Shown: piece by piece, positions 55,538-63,731 of the stretch | How the letters are laid out: every line of letters begins with the position of its first letter | How positions within the stretch are numbered: position 1 is the first letter of the stretch | Source: Prevotella sp. E13-17 | GTDB lineage: Bacteria > Bacteroidota > Bacteroidia > Bacteroidales > Bacteroidaceae | Assembly (NCBI RefSeq): GCF_022024035.1 | Contig: NZ_CP091787.1 | Coordinates: 558,001-622,000, forward strand | DNA length: 64,000 bases | Direction: 5' to 3' | Position numbers and translations under genes: made by a program | Notes under the pieces: model-generated | Seen by the model: only the letters and a program-made list of their open reading frames with translations | The model's database searches: none | Told to the model about the DNA's origin: nothing

Positions 55538-56254
55538 GTGGAATGGAAAATCATTCATATAGACGAGACTGATAGCACCAACCGGTGGTTGCGAGCGTAC
55601 CAGCAGACGGCTGATGACAATCTTCAGTGCGTGGCCGTTTGGACCGACTTTCAGACGGCAGGACGCGGCTGTGGTAGCAACACTTGGGAGTCGGAACGCG
55701 GGCAGAACTTGTTGTTCTCGCTCTTGATTCATCCACAGATGCTACCTGCCAACCGGCAGTTCCATATCTCGATGGCTATCTCGTTGGCTATCTGCGAAGT
55801 GCTCGACCAGCAGATTGGCGACGTCAGCATCAAGTGGCCCAACGACATCTATTGGCGCAATGGCAAGTTGGCAGGCATTCTGATTGAAAACCAGTTGCAG
55901 GGCAGCACTATCCGCGACAGTATCATCGGTGTCGGCATCAACGTGAATCAGCAGCGCTTTCTGTCGAAAGCTCCCAATCCTGTGTCGCTCTTCCAGATTC
56001 ATGGTCAGCAGACCAGTCGCCAAAATCTGTTGAACGACATTCTGCAGGCCTTCGACCGTCTGATGGGGCAAGACCTGAAAGACGCCTATCGGGCACGACT
56101 CTATCGCCGTAGGGGCTTCCATCCTTATGCCGATGCCAAGGGGGCTTTCATGGCAGAGATAGAAGATGTGGAGGCCGACGGTCATCTTTGCCTGCGCGAC
56201 GATCATGGACAGGTGCGGCGTTACGCCTTCAAGGAAGTGAGCTTCGTTATTTAG
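55538..56254 (+). CDS. birA: Biotin--[acetyl-CoA-carboxylase] ligase
   Basis: 238 residues; attaches biotin to the carboxylase carrier protein. The GTG at 55538 is used because IIHIDETDSTNRW must begin near residue 5 of this family and no ATG is in frame before residue 60. The biotin loop is GRGCGSNTW, where most members have GRGRxG, so an arginine is replaced by cysteine. KWPNDIYW holds the catalytic lysine. There is no N-terminal HTH, so it is ligase only, not a repressor. Confidence 0.92.
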   Translation: MEWKIIHIDETDSTNRWLRAYQQTADDNLQCVAVWTDFQTAGRGCGSNTWESERGQNLLFSLLIHPQMLPANRQFHISMAISLAICEVLDQQIGDVSIKWPNDIYWRNGKLAGILIENQLQGSTIRDSIIGVGINVNQQRFLSKAPNPVSLFQIHGQQTSRQNLLNDILQAFDRLMGQDLKDAYRARLYRRRGFHPYADAKGAFMAEIEDVEADGHLCLRDDHGQVRRYAFKEVSFVI

Positions 56255-56285
56255 AAAAACAATATTAATACAAGGAATAATAATT

Positions 56286-56996
56286 ATGGCAAGATTTAAA
56301 AGGATTCTCCTGAAGCTCTCGGGCGAGAGCCTGATGGGAAAGCAGGGCTTCGGTATCGACCCTGAGCGACTGAGCGACTATGCTCAGCAGATTAAGGAAG
56401 TGGCTGAGATGGGGGTGCAGATAGGCATCGTCATCGGTGGTGGCAACATCTTCCGCGGCCTCAGTGGCAGTCAGAAAGGCTTCGATCGCGTGAAGGGCGA
56501 CCAGATGGGCATGTGTGCTACAGTCATCAACTCGCTGGCACTCTCTTCTGCACTTGGCGCCATCGGTGTCAAGAACAAGGTGATGACAGCCATCCGTATG
56601 GAGCCCATCGGTGAGTTCTATACCAAATGGAAGGCCATCGAGGCCATGGAGCAGGGACAGGTGTGCATCTTCTCTGCGGGTACTGGCTCTCCATACTTTA
56701 CAACCGATACTGGTTCGTCGTTGCGAGGCATTGAGATTGAAGCCGATGTGATGCTGAAGGGAACACGTGTGGATGGCATCTATACGGCCGATCCTGAGAA
56801 GGACTCTTCAGCAACAAAGTTCAATGATATCACTTATAAGGAGGTATTGGCACGCGGACTGAAGGTGATGGACCTCACCGCCATCTGCATGTGTCAAGAC
56901 AATAATCTGCCTATCTATGTGTTCAACATGGACATCGTAGGCAATCTGAAAAAGGTGATGGAAGGCGAGGAGATTGGCACCTTGGTGCACAACTAA
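56286..56996 (+). CDS. pyrH: UMP kinase
   Basis: 236 residues; phosphorylates UMP to UDP in pyrimidine synthesis, hexameric, amino-acid-kinase fold. Motifs: LLKLSGESLMG, IGIVIGGGNIFRG, GTGSPYFTTDT, and DVMLKGTRVDGIYTADPEKD. It lies 31 bp after birA on the same strand. Confidence 0.96.
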   Translation: MARFKRILLKLSGESLMGKQGFGIDPERLSDYAQQIKEVAEMGVQIGIVIGGGNIFRGLSGSQKGFDRVKGDQMGMCATVINSLALSSALGAIGVKNKVMTAIRMEPIGEFYTKWKAIEAMEQGQVCIFSAGTGSPYFTTDTGSSLRGIEIEADVMLKGTRVDGIYTADPEKDSSATKFNDITYKEVLARGLKVMDLTAICMCQDNNLPIYVFNMDIVGNLKKVMEGEEIGTLVHN

Positions 56997-56999
56997 TCG

Positions 57000-57377
57000 T
57001 TACTCCTCAACGAAATCTACATATTCGCCCTCATCCTGGGCGAATATTTTTTTGTTTGTGTTTTCTCTCTGGTCAACAATAGTATGCCCATCTTCTGTCT
57101 TCGTGGTATAGGTCTTCTGATGCGCTTGTTGTTGATAGCTTTGCTGACTCTTGTTATTGCTGCCTTTGAAGTAGTCCTTGGCAAACTGCGGTCCCCGTCG
57201 CTCTTGTTCCTGATAGTAGTATTTGTTGGATTTTCGCTGAAACTCTTCGTCGCTCATCTCGCCACGCATGTATTTGCGTACCATACGTATGATTCTGCCA
57301 ATATAGAACATGACCACCAAAAAAACAGAGGCGGCAGCAACAACAAGGGCGAGAAACAAAAACAAGAAGAAATCCAT
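57000..57377 (-). CDS. DUF4834 membrane protein
   Basis: 125 residues from the ATG at 57377 (MDFFLFLFLALVVAAASVFL); the frame is open further upstream, but without a good start. One N-terminal transmembrane helix (2-28) is followed by a basic hinge (IGRIIRMVRKYMRGEM), a polar, Gln-rich part (QQSYQQQAHQ) and an acidic end. The pattern matches DUF4834, small Bacteroidota inner-membrane proteins of unknown function. It converges with pyrH (3-bp gap). Confidence 0.78.
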   Translation of the reverse strand: MDFFLFLFLALVVAAASVFLVVMFYIGRIIRMVRKYMRGEMSDEEFQRKSNKYYYQEQERRGPQFAKDYFKGSNNKSQQSYQQQAHQKTYTTKTEDGHTIVDQRENTNKKIFAQDEGEYVDFVEE

Positions 57378-57387
57378 GGTCGTCTTT

Positions 57388-58062
57388 TTAGCGTTTGTAG
57401 CAGAGTACCGATAAGATGATATACCACAAGATGACCACAGCAATGCCGGCAATGCCGAGTGCAGCCAGCATCACAGCGCTGCTGAGCACAAAGAGATATT
57501 TCACCTCGTTACCTTTCCATCCCCATGTCTTGAACTTCAAGGCAAACATGGGAACTTCAGACACCAGCAGGTAGCTGAACACGAATACCAATGCCAGCAT
57601 GCCATATATATATAGTGGTGAGGAAGCCAGCCAGTCGCCAGCACCAACAATCAGCGCGCTCCAGAACAGGGCATTTGCAGGTGTGGGCAGTCCGATGAAC
57701 CCCATGGCCTGTCGCTCGTCAAGATTGAACTTGGCCAGTCTAAGTGCCGAGAAGGCTGCCATGATAAAGGCCAGGAAAGGCACCAGTGGGGAGTGAATAT
57801 GCTGCTGACACAGAAAGTCGAAGATGATGGCTGAGGGGGCAAAGCCAAATGTGATGTCGTCGGCCAGCGAGTCAAGCTCCTTGCCGATGGGCGATGACAC
57901 GTGGAGCAAGCGTGCCGTCATGCCGTCGCAGAAGTCGAAGGCGGCACCAAGCACAATGAACAACAGTGCCAACTGATGTTCGCCCTGAAAAGCCCAATAG
58001 GTGGCGATGCAACCAGAAATCAGGTTGCAGCACGTAATGATGTTTGGTATGTGCTTCTTCAT
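57388..58062 (-). CDS. pssA: Phosphatidylserine synthase (CDP-DAG--serine transferase)
   Basis: 224 residues, an integral membrane CDP-alcohol phosphatidyltransferase. The catalytic motif DGMTARLLHVSSPIGKELDS LADD follows D(G)xxAR..G..D..D. It makes phosphatidylserine, which the adjacent psd product decarboxylates to phosphatidylethanolamine. 21 bp separate it from psd upstream; same strand. Confidence 0.94.
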   Translation of the reverse strand: MKKHIPNIITCCNLISGCIATYWAFQGEHQLALLFIVLGAAFDFCDGMTARLLHVSSPIGKELDSLADDITFGFAPSAIIFDFLCQQHIHSPLVPFLAFIMAAFSALRLAKFNLDERQAMGFIGLPTPANALFWSALIVGAGDWLASSPLYIYGMLALVFVFSYLLVSEVPMFALKFKTWGWKGNEVKYLFVLSSAVMLAALGIAGIAVVILWYIILSVLCYKR

Positions 58063-58083
58063 AGCTGTGCTTCTTATGTCGTC

Positions 58084-58773
58084 TTAGGGCAGTTTCGCAA
58101 TGACGGTCAGGTCGCCCGTGGTGGGTTGTCCCATCTTGACACATGGTTGAGCGCCCAATGGCAGATAGACATCTACGCGCGAGCCCAACTTGATGAAGCC
58201 CAGATGCTCGTCGATATAGCAATCCTCTTCATCTTTGGCATAGGTCACAATGCGACGGGCCATAGCACCAGCCACCTGTCTTACCAGTATGTTTTCGCCA
58301 TTAGGCATTTCAATCATCGTGTCGGCATGCTCGTTCTCCAGACTTGCCTTGGGCAACCACGCACGATGGTAGTTGCCATCGAAGTGCTTCACAAACTTCA
58401 CGCGGCCATCAACAGGAAACCAGTTGGCATGCACGTTCAGCGGGCTCATGAAGATGCTAATCATCAGTCGCTTGTCGTGAAAATACTCGTCCTCGTCGGT
58501 TTCTTCGATGACCACCACCTTGCCGTCGGCAGGTGCTACCACCGTTTTCTCGGTGTCGCCGTTGAAGTAGCGAATAGGACAACGATAGAAATTCAGCATC
58601 AGCAGCCAGGCTGTGCCGAATATGGCGATGAATAGTGCAAAGGGTATAGGTGTGTCAAAAGAACGCCAGAGAATCACTGCAATGGCAATGACGAAAAACA
58701 AGCTGTATAGAAGTTCGTCTGTTCCTTCACGGTGAATTCTGATTTTCTTGAGCTTCTTAATTCTTTCTCCCAT
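58084..58773 (-). CDS. psd: Phosphatidylserine decarboxylase
   Basis: 229 residues, short membrane-anchored form. Two hydrophobic segments near the N-terminus ([32 protein letters not shown]). The pyruvoyl self-cleavage site is GSR in [13 protein letters not shown]; other markers are [12 protein letters not shown] and [14 protein letters not shown]. It converts phosphatidylserine to phosphatidylethanolamine, the partner of pssA. Confidence 0.95.
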   Translation of the reverse strand: MGERIKKLKKIRIHREGTDELLYSLFFVIAIAVILWRSFDTPIPFALFIAIFGTAWLLMLNFYRCPIRYFNGDTEKTVVAPADGKVVVIEETDEDEYFHDKRLMISIFMSPLNVHANWFPVDGRVKFVKHFDGNYHRAWLPKASLENEHADTMIEMPNGENILVRQVAGAMARRIVTYAKDEEDCYIDEHLGFIKLGSRVDVYLPLGAQPCVKMGQPTTGDLTVIAKLP

Positions 58774-58796
58774 GGTTAGTTTTAAAATTTACCCTG

Positions 58797-58828
58797 CAAA
58801 GGTAATGCTTTTCTGCCAATAAATCAAA
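58797..58828 (-). promoter_or_regulatory. psd promoter
   Basis: On the minus strand, TTTG (58828-58825), 20 bp, TACCTTTG (58804-58797), 24 bases before the psd start. Confidence 0.85.
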
Positions 58829-58895
58829 GTTTTTATAGATTTCTTTGTCTTTTTGCTACTGAATAGCCCGTTTTTCGTCACTTTGCGATGTAAAG

Positions 58896-58995
58896 GGCTC
58901 AAGCGAAGAATCATAGGGGTAATCCTTTCTTTGCGCTTTTTTGTTATTTCAGTAGAGGCTCAGCAGATTCTTTAGATAGAAATCAATTAAAGTAG
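58896..58995 (-). repeat. Inverted flank shared with 19141-19241
   Basis: About 100 bp matching the reverse complement of 19141-19241 (roughly 90% by eye), including GGCTCAAGCGAA, ATAGGGGTAATCCTTT and GGCTCAGCAGATTC. It flanks array copy 2 in the same relative place as its partner flanks copy 1, but the 2 x 76-bp GC-rich repeat present there is missing here. Confidence 0.85.
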
Positions 58996-59088
58996 AAATC
59001 AGATAGAAAAAGGACAGGATTACCCCCTCCCTTGGGAGGGTAGGGGTGGGGTTGTACTTGGTCGGAAAAGGAACGGTTTCGCACTGTC

Positions 59089-59360
59089 ATAGTGCTGCTT
59101 TCGTCTTGTTATAGTTTCGCTTTTGCGTTGTAATAGTTTCGCTTTTGTATTGTAATAGCTTTACTTTTGATGTCCGTCCAGCCCCTAGATGTGGCGCATC
59201 CAGCCCCTGGAACGAGTCGTTTTAGCCCCTGGATGCGGTTGTTCTAAGGGCTGGATGTAGAGCATCCAGGGGCTAGACCAGAAATGATAGCTTTGGTTTT
59301 AGACTTCAGAAACGCCTCTTCAAGACTTTAGAACACGTGCTTTTAGACTTTAAAACTTTC
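59089..59360 (-). repeat. 22-bp phased tri-block repeat element, copy 2 (inverted)
   Basis: Read on the plus strand it runs C-B-A, the reverse of copy 1. Unit starts at 59089, 59111, 59133, 59155 (C), 59177, 59199, 59221, 59243, 59265 (B) and 59287 (junction unit), with A cores AGACT at 59301, 59323, 59345; all are in one 22-bp phase. Over the shared part it is about 95% identical to the reverse complement of copy 1, but it has one additional 22-bp C unit, and its A block is cut short by the 82-bp repeat. Confidence 0.93.
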
Positions 59361-59526
59361 CCTTTGGAGAAGTTACTTCGTCTCGGAAAAAAAGAAAAAA
59401 CAAGTTTTCCTTTTGCATTTCTCTCGTTTTTTCGTAACTTTTCCTTTGGAGAAGTTACTTCGTCTCGGAAATAAAAAAGAAAAAACAAGTTTTCTTTTTG
59501 TATTTCTCTCGACTTTTCGTAACTTT
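59361..59526 (+). repeat. 82-bp tandem duplication
   Basis: Units 59361-59442 and 59443-59526 both start CCTTTGGAGAAGTTACTTCG, then TCTCGGAAA, an A/AG-rich stretch, AAACAAGTTTTC and TTTCTCTCG, ending TTTTCGTAACTTT. Only the second unit completes the -7 box TAACTTTG; the first has TAACTTTT. Confidence 0.9.
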
Positions 59527-59527
59527 G
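59497..59527 (+). promoter_or_regulatory. Promoter of the Dabb-dnaE pair
   Basis: TTTG (59497-59500), 19 bp, TAACTTTG (59520-59527); leader about 26 bases to the ATG at 59559. A second TAATTTTG (59548-59555) lies directly before the start. Confidence 0.78.
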
Positions 59528-59558
59528 CGACAAAAAGTAGTAGAATTATAATTTTGGT

Positions 59559-59864
59559 ATGGTAAAGCATATTATTCTTTGGACGTTAAAACCCGAACTA
59601 TCGGATAGTGAAAAGCAAAATGTGAAGGCAGGCATCAAGGCTGGACTTGAAGGCCTGGTGGGCAAGGTGCCCGGACTGCTCGATGTGAAAGTGCATATTG
59701 ACGGACGACTCGACTCGTCGAATGCCGATGTGATGCTCGACTCTACGCTCGAGTCGGCTGAGGCGCTGAAAGGCTATGCCCAGCATCCGGAACATGTGGC
59801 TGTGGCTAACAGCAAGGTCCGCCCTTATACAGTAAGCCGTTCGTGTCTTGACTTTGAAATTTAA
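59559..59864 (+). CDS. Dabb-family (stress-responsive barrel) protein
   Basis: 101 residues. Dabb signature: MVKHIILWTLKP at the start, GLLDVKVHIDGR, and HPEHVAVANSKVRPYTVSRSC near the end, a dimeric ferredoxin-like barrel. Its function in bacteria is mostly unknown. It lies 8 bp before dnaE and shares its promoter. Confidence 0.9.
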   Translation: MVKHIILWTLKPELSDSEKQNVKAGIKAGLEGLVGKVPGLLDVKVHIDGRLDSSNADVMLDSTLESAEALKGYAQHPEHVAVANSKVRPYTVSRSCLDFEI

Positions 59865-59872
59865 TCCGCCGT

Positions 59873-62800
59873 ATGGAAGATTTCATACACCTGCACGTAC
59901 ATACCTATTATTCAATCCTTGACGGACAGTCAAAGATTAAGAACTTGGTGGACAAAGCCATCAAGGACGGCATGCGTGGTATGGCTATCACCGACCACGG
60001 CGATATGTTCGGCATCAAGGAGTTTCACGACATCGTGATGGGGGTGAATAAGGGTCGCAAGAAAGAGGGGCTTGATCCCTTCATCCCTATCTTCGGTTGC
60101 GAGATGTATGTTGCCAAGCATGGTCCCAAGGAACAGAAGAACGGTCGTGAGGATCAGAGCGGTTATCACCTGATTGTGTTGGCAAAGAACTATCAGGGCT
60201 ATAAGAACCTGATCAAGCTGGTTTCTAATTCGTGGGTCGATGGCTACTACATGCGTCCTCGTACCGATCGTGCTGACCTGGAACGTTACCATGAGGGCCT
60301 CATTGTCTGTTCGGCATGTATCGCCGGCGAGGTGCCTCATAAGATTCTGGCTGGCGACATGGCTGGTGCCCGCGAAGCATTGGAGTGGTATCATAACCTG
60401 TTTGGTGACGACTATTACTTGGAACTTCAGCGACACGAGGTGAAAGACCCCACGCAGCGTGCCAACCGCGAGACCTTCCCCCTGCAGCAGCAAGCCAACA
60501 AGGTGCTCATCGAGTTGGCCCGTGAGTATGGCATCAAACTGATCTGCTCTAACGATGTTCACTTTGTGGATCAGGAAAATGCTGAGGCTCACGATCACCT
60601 GCTCTGTCTTTCTACGGGAAAGGATCTCGACGACCCCACACGTATGCTCTACTCCAAGCAGGAGTGGTTTAAGACCAAGGCCGAGATGAACGAGATCTTC
60701 AGCGACGTGCCCGAAGCATTGAGCAACACGCTTGAGATCCTGGAAAAGTGCGAGATATACTCCATCGATCACGACCCAATCATGCCATTCTATCCCATTC
60801 CTGAGAGCTTCGGAACTGAGGAACAGTGGCGCGAGCGCATCAGCGAGGAACAACTCTACGAGGAGTTCACACGCGATGAGAACGGCCTGAACCCCATGTC
60901 GCGTGAGGATGGTGATAAGAAAATCAAGAAACTGGGTGGCTTCGACAAACTCTATCGTATCAAGTTCGAGGCCGACTATCTGGCAGAATTGGCCTATAAA
61001 GGTGGTAAAGAGCGTTATTTGCCCAACGACGAGCTGGTGCTCGACAAGGTAGAGGTAGATACGGGCAATCCACAATCCACATACACCATCCTGCATTCCT
61101 CTCTGCCTAAGGAGGTTGACGACCGCATTCGCTTTGAACTGCACATCATGAAGACCATGGGTTTCCCGGGCTACTTCCTCATCGTGCAGGACTTCATCAA
61201 CTCGGCACGCGACGAACTCGACGTGTGGGTTGGCCCTGGTCGTGGTTCGGCTGCCGGCTCGGTGGTGGCTTATTGTTTGGGAATCACCAAGATAGACCCG
61301 CTGAAGTATGACCTGCTGTTTGAGCGTTTCTTGAATCCAGACCGTATCTCGTTGCCCGATATCGATACCGACTTCGACGATGACGGACGTGGAAAGGTGC
61401 TGAAGTGGGTGATGGACAAGTATGGACATGAGAACTGCGCCCACATCATTACCTATGCCTCGATGGCCACCAAAAACTCTATCAAGGACGTGGCGCGCGT
61501 GGAGAAATTACCGCTGAGTGTGTCTAACGCACTGTGTAAGGCCATTCCAGACCGTCTGCCCGATGGGTTGAAGATGAATCTGGCCAATGCCATCAAGTGC
61601 GTGCCAGAGTTGCGTGATGCCGAGGCTTCCAACGATCCCGTGTTGGCCAACACCATCAAGTATGCGAAGATGCTGGAGGGCACCGTGCGCGGTACGGGTA
61701 TCCACGCCTGTGGCTTTATCATCTGTCGCGACCCTATCAGCGACTGGGTGCCTGTCTCAACGGCCGATGATCCCGACTTCAAGGATACCAAGACCAACTG
61801 TACACAGTACGACGGACACGTCATCGAATCGACAGGACTCATCAAGATGGACTTCTTGGGACTGAAGACTTTGTCTGAGCAGAAAGAGGCCTGTGCCATC
61901 ATCAAACAGACACGCGGCATCGATATTGATCTGGATCATATCCCCATTGACGATCCCAAGACCTACGAGCTCTACCAGCAAGGACGTACCATCGGCACCT
62001 TCCAGTTTGAGTCTGCCGGTATGCAGAAATATCTGCGCGAGCTTCATCCCACGGTGTTCGAAGACCTGATTGCCATGAACGCGCTCTACCGTCCGGGACC
62101 TATGGACTACATCCCCTCGTTCATTGCCCGTAAGAACGGCCGCGAGGAGATCAAGTACGATATCCCCTGCATGGAGAAATACCTGAAGGACACCTATGGC
62201 ATCACCGTCTATCAGGAGCAGGTGATGTTGCTGTCCCGCCAGTTGGCCGACTTTACCCGTGGTGAGAGTGACGCCCTGCGTAAGGCCATGGGTAAGAAGA
62301 AAAAGGATATCGTTGACGCCATGAAGCCTAAGTTTATCGAGGGCGGCAAGAAAAATGGTCACGACCCCAAGATACTCGACAAGATATGGGCCGACTGGGA
62401 GAAGTTTGCCTCCTATGCGTTCAATAAGTCGCATGCAGCCTGCTATTCGTGGGTGGCCTATCAGACTGCTTATCTCAAGGCCAACTATCCTGCTGAGTTC
62501 ATGGCAGCCATCATGAGCCGCCGTCGCGACCAGATCACGGAAATCACCAAACTGATGGATGAATGTAAGCAGATGGGCATTGCAACCTTGGGGCCCGACG
62601 TGAACGAATCCTATCAGAAGTTTGGTGTGAACCATAAAGGTGAGATCCGTTTCGGTCTGGCAGCCATCAAAGGACTGGGTGACAATGCTGCCTTGTCAAT
62701 CATCGACGAGCGCGAGAAGAATGGTCCCTATAAGGATATCTTTGATTTTGCCCAGCGCATCAACTTCTCCAGTGTCAACCGTAAGGCTTTCGAGTCGCTG

Positions 62801-63661
62801 GCGCTAAGTGGCGGCTTTGACAGCTTTGGCATCCGTCGCGAGATTTATTTTGCCGAGAACAACAAAGGTGAGCTGTTTCTCGACTCGCTGGTGCGCTATG
62901 GTCAGATGTACCAACAGGCCAAGAACGAGGCACAGAACTCTCTCTTCGGCGGTTTTGACAGTGTCGAGATAGCCACACCGCCCATTCCTAAGACCGATGC
63001 ACGCTGGAGCGACATTGAGCGTCTGAACAAAGAGCGCGATCTGGTGGGTATCTATCTGTCGGCTCATCCCTTGGATGAATATAAGATTATTCTCGACAAT
63101 ATGTGTAATGCACGTTGTGACGAATTGGCAGATAGGGGTGCAGCCCTCAAAGATCGCGAGGAAATCACATTAGGTGGCATCGTCACTGGTGTGCAGTCGC
63201 GTTTCGGTAAAGACAACAGGCCATGGGGAATCGTCACGCTCGAAGACTTTAATGGGTCGGGCGAGCTGGCACTCTTTGGCGACGATTGGATGAACATGAA
63301 CGGAAAGTTTATTGAGGGTGCTGCCGTCTATATCACAGGAAAGATGCAGTCGCGTTTCTATAATTCAGATCAGAAATCGCTGAAGGTGACCAATGTCGAG
63401 TTGCTCCAGACCATCAAGGAGAAGGCTATTGAGAGCATCACCATCCAGTTGAACACCGATCTGCTTGACGACCAGATAGTGACAGAGCTTAACGACCTGG
63501 TGGATGAACACCCTGGCAGTACGAAACTGATGTTCCTGCTGCGCGACTCCACAGGCAAGCGCCACATGCTGCTGCGTTCGCAGAACAAAGCTATCGATGT
63601 GCGCCATACGCTTATAGACTATATCGAACGCACCGAGGCATTGGATTACACCATCAATTAG
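59873..63661 (+). CDS. dnaE: DNA polymerase III subunit alpha
   Basis: 1262 residues; replicative polymerase. Order: PHP domain (FIHLHVHTYYSILDG, ITDHGDMFGI), palm with catalytic aspartates in PDIDTDFDDDGR (about residues 498-509), tandem HhH region (KATGIHACGF-like), beta-clamp part and a C-terminal OB domain (EITLGGIVTGVQSRFGKDNR). No 3'-5' exonuclease domain is present, so it is DnaE rather than PolC. The start at 59873 gives the usual N-terminus. Confidence 0.96.
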   Translation: MEDFIHLHVHTYYSILDGQSKIKNLVDKAIKDGMRGMAITDHGDMFGIKEFHDIVMGVNKGRKKEGLDPFIPIFGCEMYVAKHGPKEQKNGREDQSGYHLIVLAKNYQGYKNLIKLVSNSWVDGYYMRPRTDRADLERYHEGLIVCSACIAGEVPHKILAGDMAGAREALEWYHNLFGDDYYLELQRHEVKDPTQRANRETFPLQQQANKVLIELAREYGIKLICSNDVHFVDQENAEAHDHLLCLSTGKDLDDPTRMLYSKQEWFKTKAEMNEIFSDVPEALSNTLEILEKCEIYSIDHDPIMPFYPIPESFGTEEQWRERISEEQLYEEFTRDENGLNPMSREDGDKKIKKLGGFDKLYRIKFEADYLAELAYKGGKERYLPNDELVLDKVEVDTGNPQSTYTILHSSLPKEVDDRIRFELHIMKTMGFPGYFLIVQDFINSARDELDVWVGPGRGSAAGSVVAYCLGITKIDPLKYDLLFERFLNPDRISLPDIDTDFDDDGRGKVLKWVMDKYGHENCAHIITYASMATKNSIKDVARVEKLPLSVSNALCKAIPDRLPDGLKMNLANAIKCVPELRDAEASNDPVLANTIKYAKMLEGTVRGTGIHACGFIICRDPISDWVPVSTADDPDFKDTKTNCTQYDGHVIESTGLIKMDFLGLKTLSEQKEACAIIKQTRGIDIDLDHIPIDDPKTYELYQQGRTIGTFQFESAGMQKYLRELHPTVFEDLIAMNALYRPGPMDYIPSFIARKNGREEIKYDIPCMEKYLKDTYGITVYQEQVMLLSRQLADFTRGESDALRKAMGKKKKDIVDAMKPKFIEGGKKNGHDPKILDKIWADWEKFASYAFNKSHAACYSWVAYQTAYLKANYPAEFMAAIMSRRRDQITEITKLMDECKQMGIATLGPDVNESYQKFGVNHKGEIRFGLAAIKGLGDNAALSIIDEREKNGPYKDIFDFAQRINFSSVNRKAFESLALSGGFDSFGIRREIYFAENNKGELFLDSLVRYGQMYQQAKNEAQNSLFGGFDSVEIATPPIPKTDARWSDIERLNKERDLVGIYLSAHPLDEYKIILDNMCNARCDELADRGAALKDREEITLGGIVTGVQSRFGKDNRPWGIVTLEDFNGSGELALFGDDWMNMNGKFIEGAAVYITGKMQSRFYNSDQKSLKVTNVELLQTIKEKAIESITIQLNTDLLDDQIVTELNDLVDEHPGSTKLMFLLRDSTGKRHMLLRSQNKAIDVRHTLIDYIERTEALDYTIN

Positions 63662-63731
63662 TCATTGGCATGATATTTGCACAGACTATTAATGAGATAT
63701 CACAGTATTAACTCAATTAAAACGAAAAGTT

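Larger units (their letters stand above)
58774..59558. other. Gene-free repeat zone between psd and Dabb gene
   Basis: 785 bp. It holds the psd promoter (58797-58828), a flank shared in inverted form with 19141-19241 (58896-58995), a short GC-rich palindrome (59021-59053), array copy 2 (59089-59360) and an 82-bp tandem repeat with the Dabb/dnaE promoter (59361-59527). Short open frames in the AT-rich repeats look like artefacts. Confidence 0.85.

Noticed and set aside
18402..59360. The 40-kb segment between inverted repeats as a composite transposon or genomic island
   Set aside because: No transposase or integrase was found, and the interval contains housekeeping genes such as tdk and rsmI; only recombination-mediated inversion is considered.
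59306..59570. Two lysine/phenylalanine-rich open frames on the minus strand
   Set aside because: They are translations of the 82-bp tandem repeat and its A/T runs.
59930..61444. Long antisense frame of 504 residues opposite dnaE
   Set aside because: It lies wholly inside the unmistakable dnaE coding sequence.
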